This document shows positions 17,474 to 31,518 of a stretch of 64,000 nucleotides of DNA, in pieces. A program made the position numbers and the translations under genes. Numbering within the stretch: position 1 is the first letter of the stretch; each line of letters begins with the position of its first letter. The DNA comes from Ciona intestinalis. Taxonomy: Eukaryota > Chordata > Ascidiacea > Phlebobranchia > Cionidae. The stretch lies in NCBI RefSeq assembly GCF_000224145.3, contig NC_020167.2, positions 6,897,083 through 6,961,082 of the forward strand, written 5' to 3'. Below the pieces are notes generated by a model. That model did not search any database and had not been told where the DNA came from. It worked only from the letters and a program-made list of their open reading frames with translations.

Positions 17474-20400
17474 ATGTTTTGGAAGTTTGCCACCACATCC
17501 AACATCGACACACTCCTGGAAAAGGAGGACATCACCCTCCAGGAGCTGATGGACGATGATGATGTGCTACAGGAATGCAAGGGTCAGCACACCAAACTAA
17601 TTGAATTGTAAGTTTGGGTATACATTTAGTGATAGTTACAACACCAATACGTTTCCTGCTTGTTATAAATGTTTAAGTAAAAGTTTGGTGGTAGTGAAGA
17701 ATCCTTCCACCCCCCAAGTTATCTGTTCTCTAAACGCAACCATTAACAACTTACCCATAAACCTTTAACCTCCCAACTACCAACTTTCAGCACTTTCCAC
17801 CAGCCTAATATGTAACATACCAGAGGATTCTTCACTAGTGCAGAAAGTTCTCTTAAACATTAACATGATAGATGTTTGTTATTGAATTCTCATGCTGCTG
17901 TTTCCCTCTGTATGCAGCTTGGGCAAAGTTGAAGTTATGGAAGATCTTGTTTCTTATATCATCACTGAACCAGCTGAAGATACTGATGACACGGTCAAAT
18001 ACAAATATCCAAATGTTGCATGTGAACTCTTAACATCAGATGTACCTCAACTGAATGATATTCTTGGAGATACAGAGGTGTCTTGTGGTTATTTAAACAT
18101 TCATAAGTTTGTTAATTTTCTTTTACTGCTCATCGAGTATAAAAATGAAGTTTGTCGGATAGCAGATGAAATTTTGTAAATACAGTATACACTATGTTTA
18201 TTCATACCAAATAAGCCATTAAAGTATTATTTACATTATGCCTGGTGGCAGAAGTAACAGAATTTAAATTTGTGGAGTTAAATATTTTGAGCATTGATGT
18301 AGTTTTATTAAAATTACATGAACATCCCATATTCTTGTGTATTTAAAATGTTGTTGACAATTTTACATTAATATATTTGACATGATGTCAGCAGCTGTAA
18401 TATACAAAGGAAATATGGGGATGAAACCAATTATATCACTTCATTTATACAGTTCCAATTGTTGTTATTTGTAAAGTGGTATGTTTGGGGATAATATAAT
18501 GCACCATGTTCGAACTCATGAATATCTGCCACGTAATCATGTAATTCTGTTTGTATAATCCCAGTTCCCCAATGCATCTATCCCATGCCCAGGAGTTGAC
18601 TGCCGACAGCAACTGTTTGTTTCCTGTCTTTCCTAAATGCTCCCTGCATAATACATGATGGGCAATAGGCATGCATGTTATGTACAAGTATTGGTAACAA
18701 ATAGTCAAATACTTCGTTCTGTTTTGCAGAGTCTACGGGAGAAGTTATTTTCATTCCTGGACCATGAGCCAACACTCAACCCACTGCTGGCCAGCTTTTT
18801 TTCAAAAGTTGTTGGAATTTTGCTTACAAGAAAACCAGAGCCGGTAAGTCCTGGAATTATTGTTCGATTGTATTAAATAGTGGAGGCTGGGGCGATACAC
18901 TTATTTATATTTTCTATCAGATTATTAAATGTGGCTTATTCATATTCCGCACCCACACATTTGTCATAGCTTACGCATACGAAACAACATTCCTCCGTAT
19001 GATAAGCTTAGAATATAAAAATGTTTAATGCAAACTTTCTACAGACACTGGATTATATCAAATCAAGACCAGATTTCCTTGGTACTGTTTTAAAACATCT
19101 TGGAACTTCAGCAATTATGGACTTGTTGCTTAGATTGGTGACATGTGTTGAAGCAGTTGACCTTCGTGCTCAAGTCTTATCAGTAAATCCATGTTAATCT
19201 GCTTGCATAAGCTATAAACTTATTCTCTGCACAACATAGTTACTTCGGGTTTATTGACTCTCCTTTATGAATAGATTTAATCGAACACTATAATGGGAAA
19301 GCTAAAATTTATGTAACAAAAATTCCATAATTAAAATGTTTTTTATAATTTCAGTCTTTTGTTACTACTCCAAAATGACTATGTTTTGCTTGATGTGAAG
19401 TTTTATACTTTTAAACTGTGAATTAATGACGCCACTGTAGCTGTAGACATTATATTAAATGTAATTTGTCCCTAGCCTACTCCAGTTTATTATATTAACA
19501 TCATTAAATACTGTAGTTTATGGAAATGGTCATTGCTTTGTTAACAAAAGAATGTTTGAAACAAATTACTGAATTATCAATTGTAAATATATCTAACTAA
19601 ATTTCAGTGGTTGAATGAAAAAAATCTAGTTGAGCGTCTTATCTCCCTAATTGACCCCTCCCAAGATGAAGACTTCCACTGTAATAGTGCTCAGTCATTG
19701 TGTGACATCATACGACTCAGCAGAGAGCATATGTACACCTTGCAGGAGTCGGCACAAGATGATCCCTTACTAAACACTCTTGAGCGGTAGGTTCTGCTAC
19801 TTTCAGTTTAATATTAGCTCCTGAATTTAAGTTGATTGCATTCATCTGTGGTTGTCAACTTTATAATTATATTTAGTTTTCCAGCGTGTTCTGCTGGTTC
19901 AAATTTCTTATAAATATTAAATAATTCATTGGGGACCTTTAAATGTACAAACCATGCCACTAATATGTTTTGAATTCCAAAATACATGACCCGTTAAATA
20001 GCTTCTAAATGTTTATACTGGATGGTTGCCAATTGTTCAGCCCAAGATTATAGTTCGAAATTAAAGTTTAACAAACTTTAGTTTCTTATTTAATAACTTT
20101 TAATTCCCATGTGCCCATACAGAACACATTATACCGATTTATCACAAAAGCAATAACTCTTGTACTTTCTTCAGCAAAGAAACCGTTCAACTTCTGTTAA
20201 AACACATGTTTGATGGCGGGATTAGTGAATCTGTAACAATCAATGGAATAAGCGTGTTATTAGCTTTGCTTGAGATAAGGCGTCCTGCTCCATTCGGGTA
20301 AGTTTTGAGATTAGGGTAAACTAGGCATTTAACTAACCATGTACTAAGCATATGTTTATATCTTTCTTGTTTAATAAAAATGGAAGGTAAGTATTTCAAT

Positions 20401-23400
20401 AAGGCTCAAAAACTCGTGAGTTTTATATATATATATATAACGACATATGTGAAATATTTTTATTTATTGTTTATCCTACATATTATAATGTAACATGTAT
20501 GTAACTAACTTTATGCACAAAGTTTGTTTATTATAACTAATGCTACTGCTGTTGTTGTGTAAACATTTGAATTGTAAGAAAGTAGCAAAGTACTGAAATA
20601 ACAATCTTTGTTTTTTGTTTTATTATATACAATAGTACAAACACAGTTGTCAAATTTATTTAATTAAAACTGTACCCATAATGTGAAGTCGGTTACTTTT
20701 AATAAAGTTATTTTGACTGATTTTAAACTCTTGGGTCTCTGTAACACTGACTGAAATGTGCTACAGTGTAGTAAACAAATAAATACCGCTGATGATTTGA
20801 TTAGTTACTACTTGGATCAAATAATAAATTGTTCCTCAAAAACATCAGTTTTCATAAATAAACTGCTTAAAAATCAGTTATCATAAATAAATTACCAAAA
20901 ATTTCAGTTTTCCCGAGATGGCCCCTGAGTTAACACAACTTGATGTTGAGAGGTTAGCTTGTGGGGTTTCAAAAACACTTCACGGACTTAGTGATCGGCT
21001 CCCAGATTTCCACAGTCTTCTGGAGAACCCACCGAAGGTAATAATGTTCTCATCTATTATTGATCACATGAAACAGTAACTAACTTCCTCTGCGCTTGTC
21101 CTTGGATTTAGCATCTATTACCAAAGTTTAACATACACATCCTATCTCAAATATAGAAATTACTTGTTTCAAATTCACAAGGGCTTTGGAAATATTAGGT
21201 CATTTAAGATGACATGACCATTGACTACAATGATTTTAACATGTTTTTCCATATTTGTTTCCTTTTTTTTATTCATTGAAGGTGATTGCATAACTGTTAT
21301 GTAGCTTATTTTCAGATGTAGTTTCTTTTTAATTTCACCAATTTTCCGTATTTGTAAAAAACTTTATTTAACATCTGTAGATAGATTTAATGTCGGTGTA
21401 TTTTGAGAAATAGTTTCGTTTTAATTTGACCAATTTTATGCTATTATTAAGATATGTTTATTTAACATCTGCAGAAAGATGTAATGTCATGTACATTCGG
21501 TGACTTGAATCCACCGCTCGGTAACACGAGGTTACACGTTGGGAAACTTCTATCAGCAATTCTTATCACCAACACTCACAACATTAACGTACAATTATCG
21601 GAACTGCAAATTTTCAATGCACTCTTGGTGAGTTCGCTTATATTTTTTGTAATTTATTTCTCCAGATATGTTTTGACTTTCTGTTGGAAATTCCCTGCCA
21701 ATATATTACTCATTAATGTTGTTATAAATTTCTAACTTTGTTTGGTAGACTGTTATTATATTATACAATTTACCAACTGTTAAGTTTTTTATTAATTTGG
21801 TTTTAACAATTTGCTTGCTGTAACCAATAAGGTGGGATATAAACTTTAAAAAAAACAATATTATTATTTAAAAAAAAATTTCTCTAGGATTTATTTTTCG
21901 CATACGAGTACAACAATTTCCTCCACACACAAGTTGTGCAGTGCATACAAACTGTTCTCGGGAATGCCGTAACTGTGACAACACACACAGTAAAAGCTCC
22001 CTCGTACAACGATGGAACATCACGAACTGATGATCGAGATGAAGAAGAGAGAAAAGAAGACGAAGATGCTGAAAATCCTCGCAAAGTTGCTCCTCTTTTG
22101 ACTCATGTAAGTAATCTGTTAATTGTTTTAAAAAAATCTCTTTAAAACTTCAATATAAAGTAATATATATATCATATTTATGAATAGTTTAGCGGAAATT
22201 ATTCTAAAAGCAGTTATATATATTTAAAAAAGTGTAGTGAAATTGTAAAATATTTTGCATGTTCAATTAAATTGATGCTAATTTATTCCAAATCACATTT
22301 TAAATCGGTCAAAACTTATTTATTAAAGGCTTTATCAAAAGCATTTGTATTAAAGGTAGATGGAAAACACTTATTTTATAAAGTCCCACAGTTCGATTAC
22401 ACTGAGCAAACAAAATGTTGTCAATTATTTATTACCTTCTGTCTTTTGTTGAAAAGCAATCTATAATACTGGTTTGCATAGATTTGTTTGTCTAGTGACG
22501 AAAGTACATTCCTATGAAATATTTGGGGATTGGATGATTGTGTATGTTGCAATAATTGCATTGCCATGTCATTGTGCTGTCCTAAAGGGAATCATTTGCT
22601 ACGCGTTAACAGGATGTGCTTGCTTATGTCTATATTTAGACAGCTCACAATGAGGAACTGAAATTATATCTCACTCATTAATACATAGAAGCTCTTGGTA
22701 GTTTATTTCACACAACCTTTCAAAAAACAATGTTATAAAAAGAAGTTTGCAAGATATTTTTAGTTTTTGCAAGTAATAAAGAAACATGTTAAAACAAAGA
22801 CATATATATAATATATCTTGTTCTTCGCATCACAATCATTGTATTTATTCCCCATAAGTTGTTTGATAATTTAATAAAAGACAATGTTTGTATTAAAAAA
22901 TATTTGTTAGTGTAAAATACTTGTCAATATAAAATGAATGTTAAAACAATGTTACCTTTACATGTATATATATATATGTATGTATTATAAAACGTATAAA
23001 AATATATGTTATTATTGAATAAGTGTTAATATATATATATAATAAATGTTGAAAAATAAATTGTTTTGTTCTTCAGTTGTTTGAGGATTGTCGGTTGATC
23101 CAACGAATCCTTGATGCGTGGGAAGACAATCGTGTCCATGAAACGGAGGCGGGAGGACATCGGAAGGGAAACATGGGCCATCTTACCCTCATCACGAACC
23201 AAATCCTTGAAAATATTGAAAAAGGTTCAAATGCTGATCGTATACGACAGTTTATTGAAGGTGGGGTTGTCATTATATTTATATAACTGGTTTTAGGTTT
23301 TACATATATATAGGAGGTTAGGGGGAAATTTCATTCTATATGTCCAGTTTAGTAATAAACAAAGAACATTCAAAGAATTATAAAACGTATCTTAAAAAAT

Positions 23401-26400
23401 GCTATGTGGTGCCATGGAACCTCACCTATACAAAATAGAATACAACAACCCAATTTCAAAAACTTAGTCATGCTTTTTTTGTAGCCGCTTTTCTAAGATA
23501 TTTTTAAAAATAAACCTCAACTAACACCTATATCACAGGCATGCCAGAGGAGGATCAGGGTCGTTGGCAGAAGTTCGTCAGCGAACCTCTTGCCGAGATG
23601 AATGAGAAGAACTCCCGTGAGCTTGGAGGACACAATCCGATGCACTTCTCCTCCGATGATGACGGGGAGACAGATTACCGAGACATCCCGTTCACATCAA
23701 GTTCTGCACAGCAGGTGAGTTTACAAAACAATCAGCAATATCTTTTTTTTTTAATTTTCGGTGTTGTCTTAAACTGATTCATAATTAGTTATGTAAAGTT
23801 GTCTATCTGTGGCATTTTTAAAATAAAAGTTTTTGCTGTAATTTTTGTTTTAAGCTTAAATAAAATAGTTAATTGTGATAAAACTGTGTTTTTTAATCAA
23901 AGCAACTTTTGATTGGGTGTGTTCTAACACAGTAGTTACAACTTCTTTTGTTGTGTTTTTAATACAAAAGGTGTATTTCATGCATGCTCATTCATACATT
24001 TAATAATGATCATAATATACAATGTGTGGGTTGTGAGTTTGTTATCAAGCATTCTTTAATATTATTTCTAAACATCTGTGTACAAGAAACCAAACATGAA
24101 ATTTGTTGGAAGTTTATTTCAAACCAACCCACACGTTACATTATCATATTCCACCTCTCATATATATGGATTGTAGCACGACTATATGTTGGTTTCTGTT
24201 TACTTTCAATGCTTTGGCTCACGTACAACGGCGCAAAGTTTCTCTTTTCCCTTATTTTGGATTCGCAGCCGATAAAACCAAATGCTTGCCGCCAAGTTAA
24301 TATCTCAATCAGGGTTGAAATTTTGTCTTTTTATCGCTTAAAGTTTGCTTAGCTGGTTTGACAGTGTGCATGATGCTGGAGTTAAAAACAAACCAATTTT
24401 GCGTGCCTGTGTGTGCCCTAATTGCTAAAGCAAAATTTGAATCGTTTTTCGAGTGACCAGTTAACATGTTGACCCAAAGCATAAAAAGTAAACGTAAACG
24501 TTGAGAGACTTTGCCAAAATGTTGTGCGTCTGCCAGGCATTCACCGATTACCAACTGCAACAAATCACCACTAATTTTGTTGACCAGTTTGGATTCACCG
24601 ATGGAGACTTTGCTGAGCAAGAGGAACCAGATAAGTGAGTTTTAATTTTTTTTACTCATTGTTTTATACCAACTCTGTTATAAAGGGATGCATTTGTAAC
24701 TGATGTCAGGGGGCGCAAGCGGGGGTTTCAGGCTAAAGATAGACCTCTATTTAGATCTTAAACAACAAGTGTAACAGTTGACGTAACCCCTTTAAAAAAA
24801 TTAGCTTTCCTATTTTTTTTCTGTCGTCAATGAATGTTATCATCAAATTTCAAACCTAATATTTTTTCTAATGAACTTATTTTTCAAACTGCTGATTTTG
24901 CAAATAATTAATACAGGGAGACTCTTGCTAAAGGGCAGACAATAAAAAATTTTCAAGTTATTAGTTCCTAAAATCTATACTACCTGGTAGTCTGGTAGCA
25001 ACAACAACATAATTAACTTGTTTAAAGTTGGTATAGATCGGTAAATTTCATGTTGTATCCAGATCCAACCCAAAAAATGCTGTCAAAAACAGTCAATTGT
25101 CAATTTGTAAATCCTTATTTCTCTTTTTAATCATTCATTTTAAATTCAAGCCAAACATTATCTGACAGATTCAACAAAATCAATTCACTTGACTTCGAAA
25201 TCAAGGCAGATATTCAATCGGTGAGTACGTGGTGGGTAATGAAAGTTGAATGGCAAGGGCACAAAAGAAACTTAAATTTCTTTATTATCATTAAAATTTT
25301 TCTTATACCACACAAAACTTATCCAATTTTTCTACTACCGTTTATTTTTTTTAATTTTTCCACTACCAAAAAAACTCAAATTTTTCAATTACCGCAAAAC
25401 TAAGTTTTTCTATTGCCATATATTTAAATTTAGTCACTAATATTCACCAAACAATTCAGGCAAATGAGGATTTATTCGAGAAAGTTGTTAAAACTCGAAT
25501 TCCCAACTTTGGAGCGGATAGTGACGATGATGATGTAAATAAAGATACTTTCGATTCAGGAGATGAAGGTACGATTTATTTAAGTGATAATTGTCTTAAT
25601 ATGGAGGGGTGGGACATCTTTTCATTTTATTTTAATGGGCAAAGATAGCTGAAAATACAAACTATTTACTTATTATTTAAATGCTAATTTTCTTTTACCC
25701 ATTTTGAATCCTGAAACATATTGTAGGGTGGGGAAAGATGAGACGCCTTTTTATTTCTGTTTTTTTGTCCCATTTGGTAGTAAACAAAGAATATTTAAAG
25801 AATTATAAAGCTGTTTCCTAACAACTCCCATACACTGTTGTTATAAATGTGTAAAACACGATCAGAATATTTGGATATTATGTGCTAAAGGTCATTTTAC
25901 CCCACAGTACTATTACCACAATATGGGGTAGCCTAATAAATATTAAAAACTTTAAATGCAAACAACTAAACTAAAGGGTTTAGGCTTAGAGGGTTGGGGG
26001 TTTTGGTTAACATTTCATGCTTTCAGCATTGACATAGAACTGTTAAATACACAAATTGAATGCTTAGTGTGAAATAACTTGTTTATTATTCACCAGATGA
26101 TTGGGATCAACACATCCCAACTACAGATTCATCTTATAACTATGGGAGTGGACCTCCAACCATCACTGTTAGGTAGGTATCATTAAATTCATCTATTTTG
26201 GTTCATATGTGCATATTTATACTTGTTTTTTGTCATGTTTCTTATGCCATCCAGCAAAAGTTTTATCAAGGAAAGAATGTTTATCATTATAACTTATGCT
26301 GCATGGTGTTGTGCCATCTAGTTGAGAGAATACTAGGTTTGAGGTTCCATCCTGCTACTATTGTGCACTTATTTAACCTTAACCTTACACCAAAATACAA

Positions 26401-29400
26401 GTACAAATAAAGGAGGGTAAAATCTGATTGTGGCCAAAGACTTGGGATTGAAATGTCTCTTCCCTCACAGACAGCGAACAAGTTCCGGAGATAGTACTGG
26501 AAGCAGCAACAGCAGCGGAGAAGATGACGCTCCTTTCTCCATCCCACAAACTCAAAGTCCCGTGAAAGCTGAGCCTTCAGAAGATATGGAGACTTCCCAT
26601 CAAGGCCAAGGTAAGATTTGGTAACTATGTTGGAAATTAAACACATTAAACGTAAAAAAGACCCAATTTTTTATTATCATGCATGTTTGTATTTGAGATT
26701 CTCAATAAATGAACTTTTTTCATAATATTTTATAATCAAACATCTCCGTTCGGTTACTCTAGGTTTGGTTACGCTATTGTTTATAAGGTTGTGGTACTAT
26801 TTTTTAAGATTTCTACATGTTACATACTCATTGGATAATATAGACCATACATTTTTCATTATCACACATCCTTTGTATCTCATTTTCTCATTAAATGATT
26901 GTACAACATTTTCCGAATGCCTAAATATATATACTGTGTGCCCATGTATTCCACATGCTTATCTATTATGTGTTGTTGTATTTTAATCAGTTCATCAATT
27001 TAATGCAACGTGACGCCTATGAAATTATACCTATATGCTTTGTCATTGTAACTTCTATACCCATCATATTAACCAAGATGGTACACTGTATGTGTGTGCG
27101 GTCACGCCTACATATATTTCTTTAACTTCAAATTGTTAGTTCGGTGAAGCACAAATATTGACAAACTATCAACCTTTATCACCTCTTGCTTAAACTAAAG
27201 CTATGTTTGGTTACAAAGTTAAATTTACAAAAAGTAATGTGATTTATTACAATGTATGTGGTTTCGAATGTAAAAATAATAAAATTGTAGTTAAATAGTA
27301 TTTTCTGTAAATATGTACATTAGTACATTAGTGTACATCTACAGTGTTGCCTGAACTGATTATTGTTTTTTTCCACAATGTATACTTTTTGCTGAAATTG
27401 TTTGGAAACATTTCTCCAACCATGCACCTAACCCATACATTGTAATATTGAACCGTGGCTCCTTTATTACAGAGTTGGAAGTAAGGTTTGGTGATAGTGA
27501 CAGCAGTAGTGGTAGCAACACAAGTACACCGACCTCATCACCAAGACTTGCCCAACCTGTTGCCAACGACAACAAAGTACAATCATTATGGGATGCTGAA
27601 AAAGTAAGAAATTGCGTATTTGTAAAATAATAACAAGACAATAATGAAAAATTACTTATTTCTAATATAACAGGAGAATAACCGGTATATTTCTTATAGG
27701 ATTCCGATATTTCATCATCAACAAATGAATCGAACTGGGCCAACTTTGATAATTTTGAAAGGTAAATGTATTTTTAAGTTTCAAACTAGTGGTTTCCAAA
27801 CTAGGGCCACAAATGTCAAAATAGTTACAAAGGGTTCATAAGGCAAAGTTTTTAGAAACGTTTGGGTTGTACTTTACTTCATATAATCTTACACAAACAC
27901 TCTTGTTTCAGTTTGCAAGTTCAAAAAGCCAGCACTGAGGAAGCTAACTCTGCCTTTGGTATGTGGTAATCATTAACTATCTGAACATCATGTGGCTGTA
28001 TTAACCACCATACATACTATATATACCACTGCTCCACTGGGTGGTTTCTTGTGTTTAATGTTCATTCATGTCGCGTCATATTGTAAACATGAAATAACAT
28101 ACTATGTACAAAATGCTCAACTGCAATATGTAGACACTATACCCCACTGCCACCTTATTATGTAGATAAACAGGTTCAATATGTCATGTCAACTGCAGAA
28201 CTCTCATGGGTGCAATTTTGACCTAACTAATTAAAAAGTCAAATTAATTTATCTTTGGCAATAAACTGCCATGTAGTTGTATGGCCACGTATAACAACAG
28301 TATCATCATATTAATTTAATTAAATATAAAATTGTTGCAGAAGCTCCGGACTCTTCTAGTGAAGTGAAACAAATAAAAGTGGAAACCATGGTTTTGTCGG
28401 AAGAACCAGAAATATCAAGGTAACAACAACAACTTCACCCTGCAAGTTGTAGTATGACTTAACTGAGCATAAGTGTCATCGACCTATACTAGAAACTAAC
28501 TTACAAAGTTTCAATTTATTTAAAATTTATTTATGTATAGTAAGTGGGGGAAAACGAACCACCTTTAGCGCATAATATCCAAATATCATCATGTTTTTAA
28601 CAATGGATGTTTATGGGAAAGGATATGGTTTTTAATTCTTTGAATGTTATTTGCTTCCAAATGAGACGAAAATATAGAATGAAACTCACTGAAGATAAAT
28701 TAATGTTTGTTTAATTTTTTTTAGACTTGTTGAGATGGAGATTGCTGCAGTTGATAGTTTCTCAACTTCCAACATCTCTTCTGAGGAACAACCTTCTGCG
28801 GAGGTTTCTGGTGCTCCTACCACATCCAGTGATGTTGCTATGGAAATCCAGGAGGAGCCAAAGAACATCGCAAGTGATGCGGAAGCAAAACCAACCTCAT
28901 CTGGCATCACTGGAAGCCATGGATCTCCGATGGAAACAGATGAATCTTCCTCATCAACTGTAGAGGTTGCGGAGTCGGATCAATCTGTGTCACGATCTAG
29001 GTGAGACTTGAAAGTTGGAACAAATGTTTTTCTTTTATTAAATTGAATTTTTTTATTAAATTGAATTTTCATGGTTGAGTTTTCAGCATTAGTAGTAATG
29101 CGAGATTGCTTTAGTGTCCCAAGACAAATTTGTGACTCATAGCAAGCCACGCCACGGAACCTCACTCACATAGAATAAATATGTGTTTGATAACATTTAA
29201 TTTAACATAATCAATAATTTTTCACAACAGAGGTGAAGTTGAAATCGTTCCAGAAGGTGTAGAAGAGAAAGATACAGTTCCCGTTGCATCCGAGCAAGTT
29301 CCTGAAGAAGTCTCCTCCACTAGTGATGTGGAGCAGGTTGAAGCATCACGTGAGGTAGAAGAGCCGGTCCAACCACAAGAAGATGAACCGGAGCAAAATA

Positions 29401-29606
29401 ATGATCCGGACAGTGACATCACAGCGCATGTGAGCTCCACGGAGCAAAGTGTCTCCGATGCTCCTCCGTGCCACACGACATCCAGTGGTGATCAGCTTTC
29501 CTCCGAAGTGGAAGTTGCCCCGCTTAAAACTGACGGTGATGTCCAAAACAATGAAGTAACGTCGTCCACGGTTGATTCCACAGTTGTTGCAAACGGGCCG
29601 GTGTGA
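17474..29606 (+). CDS. PPP6R: PPP6R, SAPS-domain regulatory subunit of protein phosphatase 6
   Basis: Twenty-two coding exons: 17474-17607, 17918-18077, 18730-18843, 19045-19182, 19608-19786, 20175-20297, 20908-21037, 21475-21627, 21888-22106, 23077-23260, 23539-23714, 24537-24634, 25151-25220, 25460-25568, 26097-26172, 26471-26610, 27473-27603, 27700-27761, 27912-27958, 28341-28419, 28725-29000 and 29231-29606 (1,057 aa). SAPS proteins hold the PP6 catalytic subunit and help choose substrates. The start [19 protein letters not shown] and the blocks [88 protein letters not shown] and [17 protein letters not shown] match vertebrate PPP6R1-3 in order. Helical repeats fill about residues 1-560; the remainder is a low-complexity acidic, Ser/Thr/Glu-rich tail, as in the family. 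It looks like a single pre-duplication homologue of PPP6R1/2/3; the tail alone would not be diagnostic. Confidence 0.95.
18206..18272 (-). repeat. MITE-like element, second family, fragment c
   Basis: Reverse complement of the left end of 10050-10251 (agtattatttacattatgcc on the plus strand, then ggcagaagtaacag). Only one end is present. In PPP6R intron 2. Confidence 0.65.
21315..21493. repeat. Tandem duplication of a PPP6R 3' splice-site region
   Basis: Two ~87 bp copies (21315-21400 and 21406-21493) share tagtttc.ttttaattt, ccaatttt, tttatttaacatctg and gat.taatgtc. The second contains the real acceptor before exon 8 (21475); the first carries a matching cryptic acceptor, ctgtag at 21375-21380. 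Confidence 0.75.
23305..23400 (+). mobile_element. MITE fragment 3 (left half), PPP6R intron 10
   Basis: Degenerate left end followed by the family interior tagtaataaacaaagaacatt and aattataaaacgtat; the right end is missing. Confidence 0.65.
25722..25914 (+). mobile_element. MITE copy 4, PPP6R intron 14
   Basis: Left end tgtagggtggggaaagatga, full interior, and an eroded right end (taccccacagtactatt). Confidence 0.85.
28536..28685 (-). mobile_element. MITE copy 5, PPP6R intron 20
   Basis: Inverted orientation: tatagtaagtgggggaaaac, then acctttagcgcataatatcc and tttgaatgtta; the far terminal repeat is degraded. Confidence 0.75.
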
Positions 29607-30448
29607 TTCGGTTTTGGGAATCCCGTTTGCCCCAATCAGCCCCCGGTTCGTATTACACCATAAATAAGTTGAAGAGGTAAAGGTTGCGACTTACAAACCA
29701 AATATTAGAAACCGTTCATGACATAAACCTCCAGTTAGCAGTATAACGGAAGCTCCGAATACAAGGTGACGAGAGCCTCGCATTAATTCCATTGTCTAAA
29801 TGAGTTCTCTTTCCTGCACTTACTGCACCAAATAGAGCGTTATATTGAAGTTTTTTCTGCATTTCCCCCCGACCCCCCCAACCATGTTGGCAGATAACAT
29901 GAAGTCCCAACAGCTGCAAACCATCAGCGTGTTGTTGCAATCGATTCTTCAATGCAATTGCTGCACGAAGCAGCAAGGGTTAAGGTCTGCTTTCCTATTT
30001 ATTCAATTATGTGAAGTCCCTCGTGGCACATACAATGCTGTGCTAATTGGGGATTCCCCCCACACCCGGTCACTCACCCCCACCACTCACTATAGCGCGG
30101 TGTCAAAGTGTCGAGTTTAATTCTGACTTCCCTCATCGGGTGCTACGATGGCATCATTACCGTGATGCAATTTTAAATGACGCCACAACGCTTGACTGTG
30201 AAGCAGCATAGGGCTGCACCACCACCCCACACACCAGATGAATATGGTCACCACATTTGAACTTACCCTGCTTCTTGTCCCCAAGTTCTTTTTATCCTCC
30301 CTGTTCAAAGCACCGATGAGGTAACGTTTTTATTTCCATTGTATTCTTAGCGAGTCATTTTCGCCTCTTCTTCCAAACAGGCCGGGTGCATCGTAATTGT
30401 CCTTGTAGTTTTTGTATCGAGCTTAAATGATCCTTCTGGGTCCTGTGA

Positions 30449-30454
30449 AATAAA
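30449..30454 (+). promoter_or_regulatory. Polyadenylation signal, PPP6R
   Basis: aataaa about 840 bp after the stop codon. Confidence 0.5.
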
Positions 30455-30649
30455 TATTATTTTGCCTTCGTTATCCAACAACGAATAAATGTTGATCTAC
30501 CAAAGGTGTGACTGTTGTATTTAATGAAGCAATTTTGTTTCCATCTGTATGTGCCGATGCTACAATATGTCAAGGATTTCTGCAGTAACTGGAAATCACA
30601 CTGCATGCTCAGAAGAAAAATTTCAGGTCTTTAATTCAACCTCCCATTG

Positions 30650-30940
30650 AATAAATGAATGTAACTTGCTTTGTCCTCGCATGGCCCGAAAACCACATTC
30701 GGTATAACACAGGTGTTCTGTTTCATACACATCGTGCCAGCTTCAGAGTTATAATGTATGTTGCTTTGTAGGTTATTATTTTTTTGGACAACCCATTCAA
30801 GACCACTGGGTTGAATTAATTGCCGTTAAGTGTCTTCCCCAAGGACAGGTTCGCCCACAATGGTAGCAGCGACGAGCCTTGAACCCATTACCTCTGGGTT
30901 AGAGGCAGGTTGGCTAACCATTTTGCTTCGGCCCCTGACA
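30650..30940 (-). mobile_element. Full-length tRNA-derived SINE
   Basis: On the minus strand the element starts with a tRNA-like head: an A-box-like tggttagccaacc and a B-box ggttcaaggctc, about 30 nt apart, followed by a ~200 bp unrelated body and a 3' tail of attcattta repeats. The head reappears alone at 62474-62585 and the body at four other places in this window. It may be the composite SINE known from Ciona (Cics-1 type), which I cannot verify here. Confidence 0.8.
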
Positions 30941-31518
30941 TTAAAAATGTTACAAGAACAGTCTACACTTCTCAATACAGTATTTATCACATCAGGCTTC
31001 TGTTGCTGTTAGCATCGTGAGAGCTTTTGTGCTCCGGACTTCTGGGCATCTAGGACATCATATAGTACTGTTTTTATTATAGCAGTTACCTCTCCTAGTA
31101 AGTCATAACAGTAGTTGAGAAAATTTTCCGCACATTAATTTATTGTTTAACTGGTGTTGTATGAAGCATGATACAAAAGACAGAAAAAAGGTGAAAAAAA
31201 GTTCAGGAAAAAGAATGGCACAAATGATATTAAAAAATGTAGTGGCAAAAAATTTCAAAACATTTATACAAAAATAATAGAAAGGACTAAGGAGTTATTA
31301 CTTTTAGTGCACAGTAACAGACCAGAATGTAAAAGTATTGTCACATATGATTGCACTAAAATTTAGTTTTGTTAATTATAGCAAATTTGTTTGATAAAAA
31401 CACTGATTATATAATTTCAATATTTAATATATGACATGATTAAAAGAGTAAGACTTGTGTGATGCAAAAAAATCTAAACAAAGCAACAAAATATAAACAT
31501 TTGAATAAAAGATTTCAT

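Larger units (their letters stand above)
29607..31518. other. PPP6R 3' UTR, SINE and TMEM169 downstream region
   Basis: Convergent ends of PPP6R (+) and TMEM169 (-). A polyadenylation signal aataaa lies at 30449-30454. The centre is occupied by a full-length SINE. The part from 31040 to 31518 is AT-rich and holds nothing I can name. Confidence 0.5.

Noticed and set aside
24309-24620. 103-codon minus-strand ORF in PPP6R
   Set aside because: Overlaps the real exon at 24537-24634 in antisense; the sense exon has clear PPP6R homology.
30850-30935. Possible tRNA gene (A- and B-box)
   Set aside because: The boxes belong to the head of a SINE; no complete cloverleaf or anticodon arm of a functional tRNA, and the head is repeated at 62474.
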